Part shown: positions 1 through 12,495 of the stretch, in pieces | Layout of the letters: each line of letters opens with the position of its first letter | How positions within the stretch are numbered: the first letter of the stretch is position 1 | Position numbers and translations under genes: made by a program | The notes under the pieces: generated by a model | Told to the model about the DNA's origin: nothing | The model's database searches: none | Seen by the model: the letters and a program-made list of their open reading frames with translations, nothing else | From: Epiperipatus broadwayi | Lineage: Eukaryota > Onychophora > Udeonychophora > Euonychophora > Peripatidae | Assembly (NCBI GenBank): GCA_028023455.1 | Contig: JAQFVV010000254.1 | Span: 1,240,001-1,304,000, forward strand | Reading direction: 5' to 3' | DNA length: 64,000 nucleotides

Positions 1-2485
1 ATTTAAAAATGTAATTTACCTTTGCCAATATGTTTGAATAAGCCCAGGAATAATAATCTTAAAAAAATAATTCTCGTTACGGTATGATGTAATACCGATT
101 AGTTTAAAAGTATTTTTTTTTATTTGTGAGATGTTATATGATGATTTCAGTGAATTCTTAGGAATTCTGGCACCCAGATGAAATAAATTAAAAGCTGATT
201 TCGTCAATAGCACAATTCTCAACAATTAATAGGCCGAGTTGATCAGGAAATATAGCTATGTTTTTAGAATAGAAATATAACTTTCTTCTTTTTTGACATA
301 GCTTGATCAACTTATGCGCAGTTTATATTAGCGTGTAAAGGCCTAGCAAAACGGAAAACGTTATAATATATATTAGTATAAATGAGACTATGTTTAATTC
401 AGTCTCCAGTTTGTTTAGCTAATTATAACATTAACTTTACCATATTCTCACACTATAGATCAATTTCCACCCTTCCTTTATACCTACTCAAATTTATCCC
501 TATGTTTAATAATGCATATCAAATGTTTTGTTTTTTCTTTTATTTCAAAAATCTAAGTACAATTGAATCTTATATACATATATGAGTATTTTCTTGTTAT
601 TTGTAAATAATTCTATTAAATACAACATAAATAATCTTGTGCTAACAACAAACTATAATTTATAATAGTAACCAAGTTGTAGAATCTAGTGTCTAAAGTC
701 CTAGCTCTCCATTGAGGTGAGCCATAAGCTGAGCCATAAGCTCAAAACCAATTGGTCTGGAGATAGAGACATTAAGATATTTTGAATTGGATTGGAAAAC
801 AGAATATAGATAAAAGAATAGAAAGGAATGACAATGAAATAATAGGCAGAAAGAAATGACAATGAAATAATAGGCATTAAGAAATCTACTGTACATCAAA
901 GATATCCCCCACCCTAATCCACTGTAAAATAATAAATGAGAAGGTATTATTCAGAAGATTAGTATTACACTGTCTACTGAAGATTTACAGAATTTTTTTT
1001 ACTGTGTAGTGTTTACTCAAGAATACTTAAATACTAATTTACTGGTCAATAATAGGAAAGTTAGACAGACTGGCCATGAATTGACTACTTAAAACTTTTT
1101 CCACTGAGTTTTATTTGTTTGAACTTCAGGATATGAATGGTAGGTGACTGTAACAATCATTATGCCATAAGATTTTTACATATACACACATATATTAGAT
1201 TAAATATTTTTATAAATTTAATTATGATGTAAACAAAATAAAATGTTGACTTCTTTCCATATAAATAACTCGAAATATGTTTACCAATAATATTGCTAGA
1301 ATATCATCAATCTCCCATCCATGGATGGACCCAATGATAAACCACTTTTACTGTCTTATTTACTAATATTTTTTTAAAATCTTAAATTCAATTAAAAGTA
1401 AAAGGTCTATTTTTATTTCTAATCCAAGTTGTTATATGAATTTAAACTCAGACAATGTTTTTTTTTTTTATAACTATGAGGATTTTAAAAAAAATCATAT
1501 CTTTTTAACAGCCCTTGAATATTTCATCTCCTTTAGAGAATTGTATATAGGACTATTAATTGTTATTGACAGTTCCCCTAGCAACACTATTGCTAAACAA
1601 ATGGAAATGGCTTTTATGTTTTACTTTGTTTACATATACGGATATAAATATTTCTATGATCATTTGCGTATATTTCCAGAGAACTGCTTAGTAATGTTAT
1701 TATTCTAAATGTATAAATGTGCAGATATTTAAAAAAAGAAAAAGTAGAAGTATTATATTAAAAATTGTCTTGGATAATAGCCAAAGATCAATGCACAATA
1801 AATAAAAAAGGTACCAGCATCCCTATCTTGAACAAATGGGCTCTCTAAGAAGATTTCAAATAAAATTTACATAAATACACAACAAATTAAAATGAGTACA
1901 TTTTGAGTTACAATTGTTAATCTAACTCAACCCACATCTTTGACACCATCCACTTTAGATAAATACAGTAATGATTATTGCTAATCATTTGCAAAACTAC
2001 AGATAAATACTTTTCATATAATAGAGATATATGTGACATATGGTGGCCTAAATCAACTGATGAGTGCTGGTTAAGCACAATGCATCTTGGGGGGCATTAT
2101 GTTTTATTGTATCTTTATTTGTATGAATTTAAATGAATATGAGATAGTATTGAGTTTATTTAATATATTTATAAACAAATTAAAATGAATTTGAATATAA
2201 GCAAGTATACTTAAATACCACCAATAATAGTAAAGCACATAGCTATGATTATGGTGTGCATTGTATTGAAAGCATACTCAGTATGAATAAAGTCAATTTT
2301 TAAAATAATATGTCTACCTTTTCTTTATAAATGTCAGAACATTTATATGTTTAAAATTACAAGTGCAAAGAAAAGAGATAAAGTATTAAAGGAATTACGT
2401 AATGTTATTATTACAAAAATAGATATCAATCTTCCCATTAAAAAAATAAAAATAGAAAAGTTAGAATTTTAGAATGATTTTTAAT
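1..2485. other. AT-rich DNA, no gene recognised
   Basis: Short open frames occur here on both strands (for example 1436-1708 plus, 90 codons), but they are AT-driven, low in complexity and match no domain I know. A short stretch at about 2040-2085 resembles the core of the SINE-like repeat found at 35 and 39 kb (it shares 'caactgatgagtgctggtt'), so at least one old repeat fragment lies here. Nothing else can be supported. Confidence 0.6.
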
Positions 2486-2619
2486 AAGGAAATAAGTTTT
2501 TTTTTCCTCGTGTGTCATAGCATCAGCCGGGAAATGACCCGCTCACCCGGGACAACTGCTTGTAAAGCAACCGTCGCTGACCTCTCAACCACCAATGCTT
2601 GACAAGAAGGAAATAAGTT
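2486..2619 (-). mobile_element. tRNA-like short retroposon with 13-bp target site duplication
   Basis: A 108-bp insert (2499-2606) is flanked by identical 13-bp direct repeats AAGGAAATAAGTT at 2486-2498 and 2607-2619. On the minus strand it ends in a poly(A) run, seen as eight T at its plus-strand left edge, the hallmark of LINE-driven retroposition. It is far more GC-rich than its surroundings. Bases 2598 to 2520 (minus) can be folded as a tRNA. The acceptor strands GCATTGG and CTGATGC pair throughout if G-U is allowed. The D arm contains GGTTGAGAGGTCAGC. The anticodon loop TTTACAA would present TAC (Val). A CCGGG/CCCGG T stem carries an oversized 14-base loop, as if 7 bases had been inserted in the T loop. 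It is a tRNA retropseudogene or a minimal tRNA SINE. The enlarged T loop argues against a working tRNA. Confidence 0.8.
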
Positions 2620-3065
2620 GACATTGAATGTTATGGCAGTCATTTTTTATTTATAAGTGTTTATAACAATTTCTACTAAGACAACCACAAGAGTCTAGGA
2701 AATAAGTACTACAATCGAGCACTAATTGATTGATTATAATCAGTCTTAGTCTGCCATTTTGCCTAAGTAAAAAATATTTTAGCATTTTATATTTATACCT
2801 CCATATTAAAAGTCATTTGATTCTAGCAATTAAAAAGTGATTAATGCTTTGGTCTATCAAAATGTAGATACAGATTATTGTTATAGTCAAAAGAATATTT
2901 AACCAAATACAGCAGTAATGATTACATTACAACAAGATGACAGTGAGAAGACTATCACTAATAAGAATATATAACAAATTGAATTTTCGTATTTCCAAAA
3001 CTTTTTATAGCAGTTTTACAAAAATAAATGGATTAAAATAAAAATAAAAATACATGAACATTATT
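2620..3065. other. AT-rich DNA, no gene recognised
   Basis: No open frame or repeat structure that I can support between the tRNA-like retroposon and the first LINE fragment. Confidence 0.5.
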
Positions 3066-3215
3066 TAATTCATCTAAGATTCATAGATGATGTGTTTTGT
3101 TTATTTTGCAAAGAATGTCACAGAGCTTCAGAAAATATTGCAAGAATTATTAAATGAACATAAGAAAGAAGGGTCAAAAGTAATTACTAAAAAGATTAAA
3201 CTATCTTGATGAGCT
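3066..3215 (+). pseudogene. LINE reverse transcriptase fragment (RTE-like), frameshifted
   Basis: In one frame the DNA reads HLRFIDDV, matching the catalytic FADD/YADD box (motif C) of LINE reverse transcriptases with A replaced by I. After a one-base shift it continues KNVTELQKILQELLNEHKK and then a K-rich segment. This is the stereotyped 'ELQ..L.EL' helix that follows motif C in RTE-type and related LINEs. The frame break and loss of flanking coding sequence show an old, inactive copy. It probably belongs with the tail at 3900-4115. Confidence 0.6.
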
Positions 3216-3899
3216 TATTAATACGATGAAAACATTTTATGATCATCTTTTTTTATGCTTGCACAAATATTTCCACACAATAGTGTCATCTAGTGCAGCT
3301 TTAATAATCAATATATTTTAAAAGGTTATGCATCATAATACCTATCTAGATTGTACCCATATAATACCCACAGATCAATTTCCATTTTATGGCTTTTATC
3401 AGTGAGGAGCATTGGATCTGAGACCAGTGCACCTGGATCCTTGGATCTAATGCATCCTTCCAGCATCCACCTTTTATCTTTTTAGTTAACAATAAACTAA
3501 AAACACAACAATATTTTCAATCCAAGCCACTTCATTTGTATAGTCATACAGATTTGAATCCAGCTCAATATCTATATATTTTGAAGACTTTGGTTTTTAA
3601 TAACCAGTCATCATCATTTTTGGCTATGATTATTAATAATTCATTCTTTTCTTATGCATACCCAAGCTGTTAAATATCTTTACACAATAGTGCTACCTAG
3701 TGCATGCTTCTAACATCTATTGATTACTAAAGTTTACCTTATGTAGTATTACTGTGTAAAACAAATGAAAATATAATGGATGAAATTAATCATAGAATTA
3801 AATTGGAATGACAGACTTGTAATGGAAATAATATTAAAAAGATAATATGCCTATATGTTTGAAAAGGAGAGTTTTTAAGATGTGTTTCATCAATTCTAC
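3216..3899. repeat. Degenerate repeat-rich spacer between LINE fragments
   Basis: Two short related stretches (about 3275-3330 and 3680-3740) share the pattern 'atagtg..a.ctagtgca...ttaa'. Positions 3390-3475 ('ggcttttatcagtgaggag' and the repeated 'ggatct' words) match, in opposite orientation, part of the foldback repeat at 37350-37420. It is therefore probably a mosaic of old non-autonomous elements; limits are uncertain. Confidence 0.4.
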
Positions 3900-4115
3900 C
3901 TTAAATTTCAGTCGAACAGAAAACAAATACAGAGACTTCAGTTCACTCTGTAAGTTATGAAGAGAAGAAATGATCAAAAGCAAAATACCTGGGTGAGAAA
4001 GCAAACATTAATAATTGATATCATTATATAAATTAAGAGGTTGAAATGAGATAAATGGACATGTTGCTATTAAAGATAATAGTAAGGTGTATAATTGAAA
4101 GTTCAAATAAGAGAG
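3900..4115 (+). pseudogene. LINE C-terminal tail fragment (RTE-like)
   Basis: The plus strand reads DQKQNTWVRKQTLIIDIII and, after one lost codon, IKRLK followed by a degraded WxxGH-like block. This is the conserved C-terminus of RTE-type LINEs ('R..W+++.T...DI...IK+LKW.W.GH'). The same family is better preserved at 23400-23780, where upstream nucleotides ('cagagacttcaaac') also agree. There are several stops, so this copy is non-functional. Confidence 0.5.
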
Positions 4116-5012
4116 TTTTCTCATGAAACAACTACATCTTTCTGATAAAATATATGCTTAATGTAAACTATATTAAAATGTTTTGTTTGCCTTTACAAAA
4201 GTTAATGCTCTCTTAAAAAACTAGATGGATTGAAAAGATACCTACTTGTTTTCTAATGCTAACCAAAATAATTATAACATAAAATGTTTATCTTTCTTTT
4301 TTAAATAATAATTTTATTTGAATCAAAGAAGTATACCTTGGTTTTATATTTTAAAAAATCTGTTTAAATTATTTAGATATATTTTATGTATTTAAACAAA
4401 TGTATTCAATCCGAAGGCCACATGTATGAAAATTAATTTCTATGAATTTAGCCTCATTTTAATTATGAAATTTTGGCATAAAAGAGTTAATATAATTTAT
4501 TCTGGTATTTCAATGTTTAAAGCTGCATCCTAAGCATTAATTAATTAATATATTGTTAAGATGTATAATAGTACTCCATACATATTAAAAAAAATTTAAA
4601 TGCAAATAATTCTTTAACTGGTGGACATGTTTCCATTATTCTCCCTGGTGGTAATATTTGTAATCATTCAACATTTGATTTTAATATTAAGTCTTTATTC
4701 TTTGTTAGAATTTAATAAATAGGATTTGATTTGTTAAAGATATAAGATTATAAATGAAAAACATCCTACAAATTCACATTTGACCTTTGCAAATATATAA
4801 AAAGTAATAAAGTGAAATACATGATAAAGTAATAAACTTTTTTTCTGATTGATCTATGTAAAGAAAAACAAAATCAGGTAAAAAAGAAATTTAATAAAAT
4901 TTTGTTGATTGAGTTTTATTTTTAAAATATGGATGAATTGATGTGAAACTATTGTAAATCTATGAAATTCTATTTTAAAATTGTATTTATAATTTTTAAA
5001 ATATAACAAACA
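4116..5012. other. AT-rich DNA, no gene recognised
   Basis: Only short AT-driven frames. No repeat structure that I can define. Confidence 0.5.
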
Positions 5013-5215
5013 TTGCAGATTCATTATCATCATCATCATCAAACATTATCAATCCATTTCAGGATGGTCTCTCCAAGTTCAATCCATCTTCTCCAATTCC
5101 TAGCCTCTCTTCATCACATCACACCTGAATGCTTTCTTATTTCATCCATTCATCTCACATGTTGTCTCTTTTGGGGTCTTATTGCAGATTACCATGTTAA
5201 AAAGTGTTTTGAAAA
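5013..5215 (+). repeat. ATC microsatellite joined to a C/T-rich dispersed repeat
   Basis: A short (ATC)n run at about 5027-5042 is followed by ~160 bp that is clearly more GC- and pyrimidine-rich than its surroundings. An 89-codon frame spans it but is not recognisable as protein. A trinucleotide run attached to a unique body is typical of the end of a non-LTR retroelement or SINE. The family is not identified. Confidence 0.4.
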
Positions 5216-6812
5216 GGTGTTGACAATATTACCACCAGTGTTTTCTTTACTGTTACAATTGAATTTAACTTTTATTTTTTAAAATAAACATATTCAAATT
5301 AAATCAAAGTGGCATCATGTATACTTTTATCGTTAATTAATTATTTTACAAATATTGTGTAAAAATAATCATAAATATTTAAATAAACTAGGCAAAAAAA
5401 TCATTTTTTTTGTAATTCCGATATTTAGTAAAAAATATTCTCAAAGTAATCCTGCAAATAATTATGAAGCTGAGAATAAAGGACCTAGCAATAAACAATG
5501 TAATAGGGAGGATTAGATCAACTTGAAGTTCACAATGGCTGCAGAATAGAATTTTTTTAAAACTAATAAATCAATATTATTTTAATTTCACTTTCTATTC
5601 TCAAATGAATGCAAGACCAGAAAAATAGCTCTATAGGTAAATGCAGAAGAATAAAGAAATGTAAAAAAAAAACATCAGTATCTTTCCCCAAATCTCCAAA
5701 TGAAGTGTTTTGTATTTATTTATAGAAGGTTAAGAATTATTGGTAAATTATTTTATTTCACTTTATCCCTTACAAACACATTTTATTATCTGTCAAGTGT
5801 ACAAACATATCAAATATTTCTGCATTTCTGCATTGAACTATTATTATATTATTAATTTCAATAATGAAAAATAGAATCTCTAGTCTTAGTGTATGGTTGT
5901 GAAAGTTAGACATTATACACAGATTAATATTCCATGCTCTCTTGAAAGATTAACCACTTGAGTATTATTATTTTTGTAGAGTGAAGATAATTGCATTTAA
6001 ATTATAGGGCCAGTGAAAGTTCCTTAGAAGTTATTGGATTACAAAAAAAAGTTGTCACTTAAGTCTCATTGGTATATAAAGTGCAGAGATTAAATATTAC
6101 AAATCACAGAAATGCATGTGTAAAAAGTTAATTGCAATGTAAACACAAAAAACAGCTTAAGATGGACTCACTAGGAGTTATTATCAACTTAATATAACTT
6201 AACAATATACTGTAGTGGTCAGAATTCATATATCTCATTAACCAGTTGCATCTTCCCTCCACTACAATCGAAGAGCAGCACTACACATGGGTTCAGGGTC
6301 TGCAATACTGAGTTCGAATCTAATAGATTGATTACACAACATATAACTATGGGATAACATACTTGCCACCACATTAGCAAACATCTTTTAGGCTATGGGG
6401 GTCAGGGAGATACAAAAGACTCTAACTAATTCTTTTACAACTAATATTACTATAAAAATAATAAATGACCTTATTATATTTAATTTATGATATGAGACAC
6501 TATGGCTATAAGGTATTAAGAAAATGGACATGAAGATAAAGATATAATTAAAACTATCTTTAATATTGGTATAAAAACTATTTACAACTTGGAGTTTGAT
6601 CTCAGTAAATACTCCTAATATGGCATAAATGGACATTAGAAAGTATTAATAATTTGACCTGTCCCTTTGGGTATATAATGGTAGCACACTGTCATTTAAT
6701 GCCCCAGACTAAAGATGTTAGCTATCATGTGAGATAGATGTTAAATGAGATATACAGCAGCGAATTTACTTATCCCAACAATAGATTAATATATAAAGTT
6801 TTAAATTAAAGA
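5216..6812. other. AT-rich DNA, one tRNA-like B-box only
   Basis: Around 6240-6320 there is a moderately GC-rich patch with 'gagttcgaatct', close to the RNA polymerase III B-box consensus, so a degraded tRNA-derived SINE is possible. Nothing else recognisable. The 82-codon minus frame at 6388-6636 is AT-driven. Confidence 0.4.
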
Positions 6813-7146
6813 TTAATTCTCAATAAGGCCTGTTATTTGAGAGCAGATAACATGGGAGGCTTGGGAAGTGAGATCAAAAGCAGATAATAAAAGAATAATT
6901 GAACTAGATGTGAGGTGGTATTTATAGAGATGCCATAGAATAATAATGGAATGAACTTTGAGATATAAGCCAGGAGGGAAATATATACTTGTGGATGGAA
7001 TTTCTACTGGAGACCCTATGAGACCAGTCATATATGCAAGTCCGGGTGTGCTGGAATTTTTGCCTCTGTCACTACCCCACTGCATGATGGATTCAGCTTT
7101 CCATGGTAGCACTTTCTATGCCATTTCTAATGGAGTGGAACGATAA
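6813..7146 (-). other. GC-richer island with overlapping open frames, unknown
   Basis: This island (about 45% GC at 6958-7140 in otherwise very AT-rich DNA) is open on both strands: 62 codons plus (6958-7146) and 99 codons minus (6813-7112). The minus frame contains GLIGSPVEIPSTSIYFPPG, which is not low complexity. I recognise no domain, signal peptide or catalytic motif. A fragment of a retroelement or an exon remnant are both possible. The better amino-acid composition of the minus frame is the only reason for the strand chosen. Confidence 0.3.
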
Positions 7147-9031
7147 CTATAATATAAGCATCTGGTGATTTCCCTGGCTTGAAATAGGAGAAAAACTTTG
7201 GCATTACTCAATAATAACATCTATCATTTGATAATAAAACATTTATATATATTTAATTGCTAATAAGTAATGATTCAGTTCCAAGACTCACATTTATGAG
7301 TGATTAACTGACAAGCCCTCAAATAACCTGAGATTGGTTTAATTATAAAGTTAAATGAAATGGATATCAATCAAAATTAATATTAAAGGATAAAGATTAT
7401 AATTCTAGTATATTGCTATTGTTAAGCTAAGATCTGCCCGCACAAATTATGTTACACCCACACTCATATCTAATCATGAAAGTAAGATTTGTCTCTGTAG
7501 CTAAGATAATTCATTAAAAATATAAAACGATATAAGAAAGCATATTAATATAAAATGAGACGCATATGACAAATAAATTTTAAAATATATGAATAGATAA
7601 TTCCCAAGCTAGCTAATTAATAAATATAAGACAAGTTTACTATAAATATTATCTGATAACTCAATGCATTTCGGTGAAGGTTAACATTTAATAAAGTTAT
7701 GTTGGAAATTATTCAGGCATGAAATTAATTATGTAAATAAATAATTTTAATAGAAATGGATACCCAAAGAAATGGAAAGATTGCATAGTAATTAAAAATT
7801 ACAGATTTTAAAAAATTTAGTGGATTTAAAATAGAATTTACATGAGTATACATTATGATATAAAATATTACACATTAGGAAGATGAGTTCTAGTTTTAAA
7901 TAAAAGAAGAAAAGTTCTTAGAGCTTTTGGGTACCAGTTACCTTTAATTTAAAGCAGAGCATGCACATTGTGAGTGATCTTCCTATTTATGGATTTGGCA
8001 CAGTAGTTTTTCCTTAAGAGTTCATTTAATGTTCATGATTACAAACAGCAGTCAATTGTGAAGCAGCATACAGATTACAACAGACAGTTTAAATTCATTT
8101 TAAAGCAAGTAGGGGATCAAGTGCATCTCCCATTTCTCCAGAGAAAAATAGCTTATGCCTACTACTCCGCTATAGCAAGATGATATGTAAAAATCATATT
8201 TTATAAAGACAGAAGGCAGATGAGATTAGCCTGACATTGAAAGACTCAGATAGTTAGATAGAACGAAGCATTTTACTTTAAAAAAGACTTTATATACCTA
8301 TTGTCTCCCTTGCTCTTTATCTTACGGTTTGATCTGACATTACATATTTGTTTCCCTTTCAGGTCCGCTCAAAATATCTGCAGGTAAAAGAATGCATTAA
8401 GAGCACATGTTCCATTTGACATTTCAATCCAAACATTTTACTTTACTTTATTATGTATTTCACCTATGACCTCATTATACTGTAAACTAATTAAAAAGCT
8501 TTTAGGAATATTTCTCAGTATTCTATTATATTTCTCCCCACCCATTATGACTTACAATATTACTTAGCAGGGGAATTTCTATTTTTAATACATTTAAACA
8601 TTAAAAGGTAAAAACAACTTTTAGATTTTATAAATTAAAATATTAAATAACTTTGACCTAAATAATAATAAACACAAAATATTAAATATTCTAATTTTAA
8701 TACATTATTTCCAGTGCGTTAATATCTCATATTGGAATGTGTGTGCATGAAGCATATTTACAAACTTTTATATATAACTAATACTATTATATGCACACAG
8801 TCCATCAATGAGGGTTTAAATTTAGGTAGGATGGGGGAGCAGGTAGAAGATGATAGAATATATATGTCTGAGGTGCAACTAAGATTTGAACTTGAATCTT
8901 ACAGTTTCAGTACTATGCATTCAAATAATTTGTTCAAATTGCATTTAAAATATGCATGTATGTATAGTAATTCAATTGACCTAATACAGACTGAGGTAAT
9001 TAGAAAAAATATATACTATGACATTAAATAT
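7147..9031. other. AT-rich DNA up to the LTR element, no gene recognised
   Basis: The 100-codon plus frame at 8732-9034 has no recognisable motif and ends where the LTR begins. The bases before the LTR (9028-9031, ATAT) are probably part of its target duplication. Confidence 0.5.
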
Positions 9032-12000
9032 TGAAGCAGTTGACCTGATACTCAGATCAAGGTTCACAGCCCACTCAGAATCTCCCACCACCAAACCATA
9101 TTCAAACTCCATCCTTACACACATATATATATTTATTAATGCATATATTTTGTATTTAAACTAATAAAGTGAGAATTGGCATATATATATATATCTTAAA
9201 ATGATTAATTTTAATAAGTGAATATTTCTTTGTTATTTTAATTCATGTGCATGCGTAATGGGTGTCTATATATTATAAGAGATGGGAGATTATTGCTAAA
9301 ATATAGTTTAAATAAAAATTTATATATTTAATGTATATGTCAAAAATTATATCTAATATATTATTTATTTAAGTCATGGCAGTCAGAAGAATTGAAGATG
9401 ATGCAATCCTTGTCATAAGATTCTCAAATATAACTAAGACAATTGCCGGAAACCCATTTATCCATCTAAAACTTATAATTTTTATAATAATGTAAAAATC
9501 CTTTAATGGAAATTTATCCATTTTCTGTTTTAAAATCACAAGACTACATTTAAAACAATCATGCGAGAAACTTTTGACAGGATTGCATTGTTTTTAAATT
9601 TTATTCCAACAAAGGATGCATCCGGTCAGAAACTACAGATCTGCTAAGTGGATAAAGTGCCTCAGGTCTGGCAGTTAAGTGCTTTCTAACATCATCAGAA
9701 AAAAGAGTATAAATGCTGCTAGATCTGAACCCAGTAGAGGAGGAGAACTAATTTTAAGTTACAGTTGCTAACCTATTCCATGTCGGTCATCCCCAGAATG
9801 TCTGAGTAGAAAAGGGACTTCAAGCCACCGTTCCCTTTGACCTGAGATGATCTCCTTACCATGCTGAGCCGGAGTGACATCGTGCCGCCAGCGTATGACC
9901 TGATGCCCATCCAAAGAAGAATGCATTCCTGCCTCCCTTGAAGACATCACTGCTATAGTTAAACATGTAGGTGTATTCATTCACAATACTTAGTGCTGCT
10001 AATTTCTTGCTTATCTAAATTTCATAAATTATAATATTTGTTTTATCATTTAAGTAATATCTTAAATAACTCGCAAAATGGCGAGCATTATGTTATCGAT
10101 TCTAAACCATAAATTATCTAAATGTAATTCTATTCATCCGATTCATGCTTGCTTTTATAATTATTTTAATTTTATGCGGTAAAATTTTGATAGTAATAGT
10201 TGTTTTGATTTTATATATGTATATGAAATGTAGAATATTGGTTAACTCCAATCATACGAGCTATATTTCTATTTCTATAGAAATAGTGGGGGGGATAAAA
10301 TTGCATTAAATCATTTATTTAATAATGTGTCACTAAGCTCGTAGGGTTAAGTTAATGAATAATGAAAGTTTTTTCTATTAGTAATCGTGCGGTTCTTATT
10401 AATGTAGTTCTATTACAAGTCTTATTTTATCTGGGGTAGATTTATAAATCTTTTGTTTTTTTTATCGATGTGATCAAGTTTGCTAAAGTTGGCGAATAAT
10501 TATTTTTTTACGCGTTTAAATTACGCTCATACATTTTTTTTAATAAAAATAAATTAGGAGGGTGGGGGAGATTTAAGCTAAAATAAAATGACTAAAAGTT
10601 TATTGAATTAGTCTTATAATTCGATATGGAAGTATAGAAACTGTATTCGCGCTATAGATTTACTAAACCATTCGTAGGCTGTAACTATTATTTTTAAATA
10701 TCTAGAAATATTACTATTATCACTGTGTTGTTTGCATAAATTAGGAAGTGATTCTCTTCCGATTCGTCCGTACCTCGCCCCAGGGAATCTCGTCATTTCT
10801 GATTCGCCTGTACCTCACTCCAGGGAATCTTAAATTATTTCTTCATAGGTCCAAATCAGGATTATGACATAACTCCTGGATATTTTAGCTAGCATTGTGG
10901 GAGCTCTGCATGGATAGCCATATGCCGGACCATTGCAACTTCACATCTAGAAAATTCGTTCTAAGTATTAGTCCGCCTGAAGCGGCATACTTCATCGTCG
11001 TCATTATTTGATTTATAAAGTGTAAATCGGCCAAGATGCCGTATCTGCCTTCCTAAGATATATGCATGCACCACCATTCCCCACTTATATTTATATTATG
11101 CCTAGTTAGTAAATTCTATAGTGATAATACACCTACTAACCATTTATCTCTTAAGTAATTTCGTTGGAGTTTTAATCCAATTATTTCAAACTGCTCTCCC
11201 TCCTCTTACAATTAAGCAAAGGTACCAAGTTAGTTTCACATATGTGATTCGAAAATATTATATGAATAAAATATTTAGTTCAACATGTTTCAAATAACCA
11301 TTGTTTCTTTAAAATGAGGTATGAATTATTTTGTTAATAACATTAATGAAAAGTGTCTCCATGTAATACGGTTAAGTTATTATTTAATGAATTAGTGAAA
11401 CCTTTGCAATCGTACTACTGCCTTATGGCTATTATATATATGAATTTCGTCTACCACCAAATAAATGTACTCTCTCAGTGATGTAAATTTTGAATATTTT
11501 TCATGTGCTACCACACTATAGAAATGTATTAAAGCAAAATCAATATTAAATGCCATTTTAGCCTTCATTTATAAAACTAGTAAACTTATGAATATTTTTA
11601 CGTGCGCTCTCGCACTATATAAGCAAAATCAATATTAAATGCTATTTTGTCATTCATTTATGAAACTTGTAAATTTTTGAATATTTTTTCATGTGCTCCC
11701 ACACTATCGAAATGTAATAAAGCAAAACCAATATTAAATGCTATTTTAACTTTCATTTATAAAACCTGTAAACCTTTGAATATTTTACGTGCGCTCACGC
11801 ACTATAGAATTGTGTTAAAACAAAACCAATGTGGAATGTATTTTACTACTTACTCATAAACATGTAATTTTGAATATTTCTACATACGCTTCCGCACTAT
11901 ATAAATGTATCAAACCAAATCATTAAGTGTTACATTATGGTAAATAAATTATGTAAACAACCGCAAGTTATTATTGTTAAATCATGTAAATTTTGAATAG

Positions 12001-12475
12001 TTATATATATTACAACTGCACTATGTATCTGTCTGTATTAAAGACATTAATGGTAAATATATTTTTGATTCTTTTGTAAACTCACTCTGCAATGTGAAAT
12101 CGGAAAGTATAAATGTCTGAATCATTTAATAAATCTGTGTCATAAAATATTATCTCATGTTCAAATCCTATCATTTAGTTAATATAGTTTTTTAGATCTT
12201 AGTTAAGCTATCTCTTGGTTCAATCAATATCTCCCAAAAATCATCATCATCATTGTAGGTCTCATGTAATACGCTGCAGCTCTGGGCCGAGAAATAATTA
12301 ATTTACATGATATCACCGTGGGTGTTATCCATAGTGTTATAGATTTAGGGAATGGGCAAACAGGTTCAAATTCATGAGTGCTCCTGACCTGGGTATCTCG
12401 GGCATGATTGGACTCAGGGTACTTTTGCTCAAATTCTAAGTCTTGTTGAATGGATATACATTTTTGACCGGTACA
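9032..12475 (+). repeat. Left LTR (3444 bp)
   Basis: Starts TGAAGC and ends GTACA, colinear with 15144-17565 plus 21899-22949. It contains a GC-richer segment at 9768-9980 with a 70-codon minus frame repeated in the right LTR (with several amino-acid changes). It also has two near-identical blocks with 'cagggaatct' (about 10779-10830), and an array of ~100-bp subrepeats at 11480-12030. The final ~240 bp (12240-12475) is GC-richer and is shared with the diverged LTR ending at 49888. The length is extreme for an LTR and no protein of known type is encoded in it. Confidence 0.85.
11480..12030 (+). promoter_or_regulatory. LTR subrepeat array with hairpin and TATA-like boxes
   Basis: Five or six imperfect units of about 87-125 bp each contain 'GCACTATA' or a close variant (near 11511, 11612, 11699, 11797, 11894, 12019). 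In two units the preceding bases form GTGCG-CTCT-CGCAC or GTGCG-CTCA-CGCAC, a 5-bp stem with a 4-base loop directly before ACTATATAAG or ACTATAGAA. Repeated TATA-like boxes behind small palindromes inside an LTR are a reasonable candidate for the element's promoter/enhancer array. This is inferred from position and repetition only. The right LTR keeps the array (about 21930-22500), and a related array exists at 49200-49400. Confidence 0.55.
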
Positions 12476-12495
12476 GTGGATTTTTTTTCCAGACT

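Noticed and set aside
2520-2598. A functional tRNA-Val gene
   Set aside because: The T loop has about 7 extra bases, and the sequence sits in a poly(A)-tailed retroposed insert with target duplications.
9768-9980. 70-codon minus frame duplicated at 15887-16099
   Set aside because: It lies in LTR sequence, and the copies differ by several amino-acid changes in a short span, as expected without selection.
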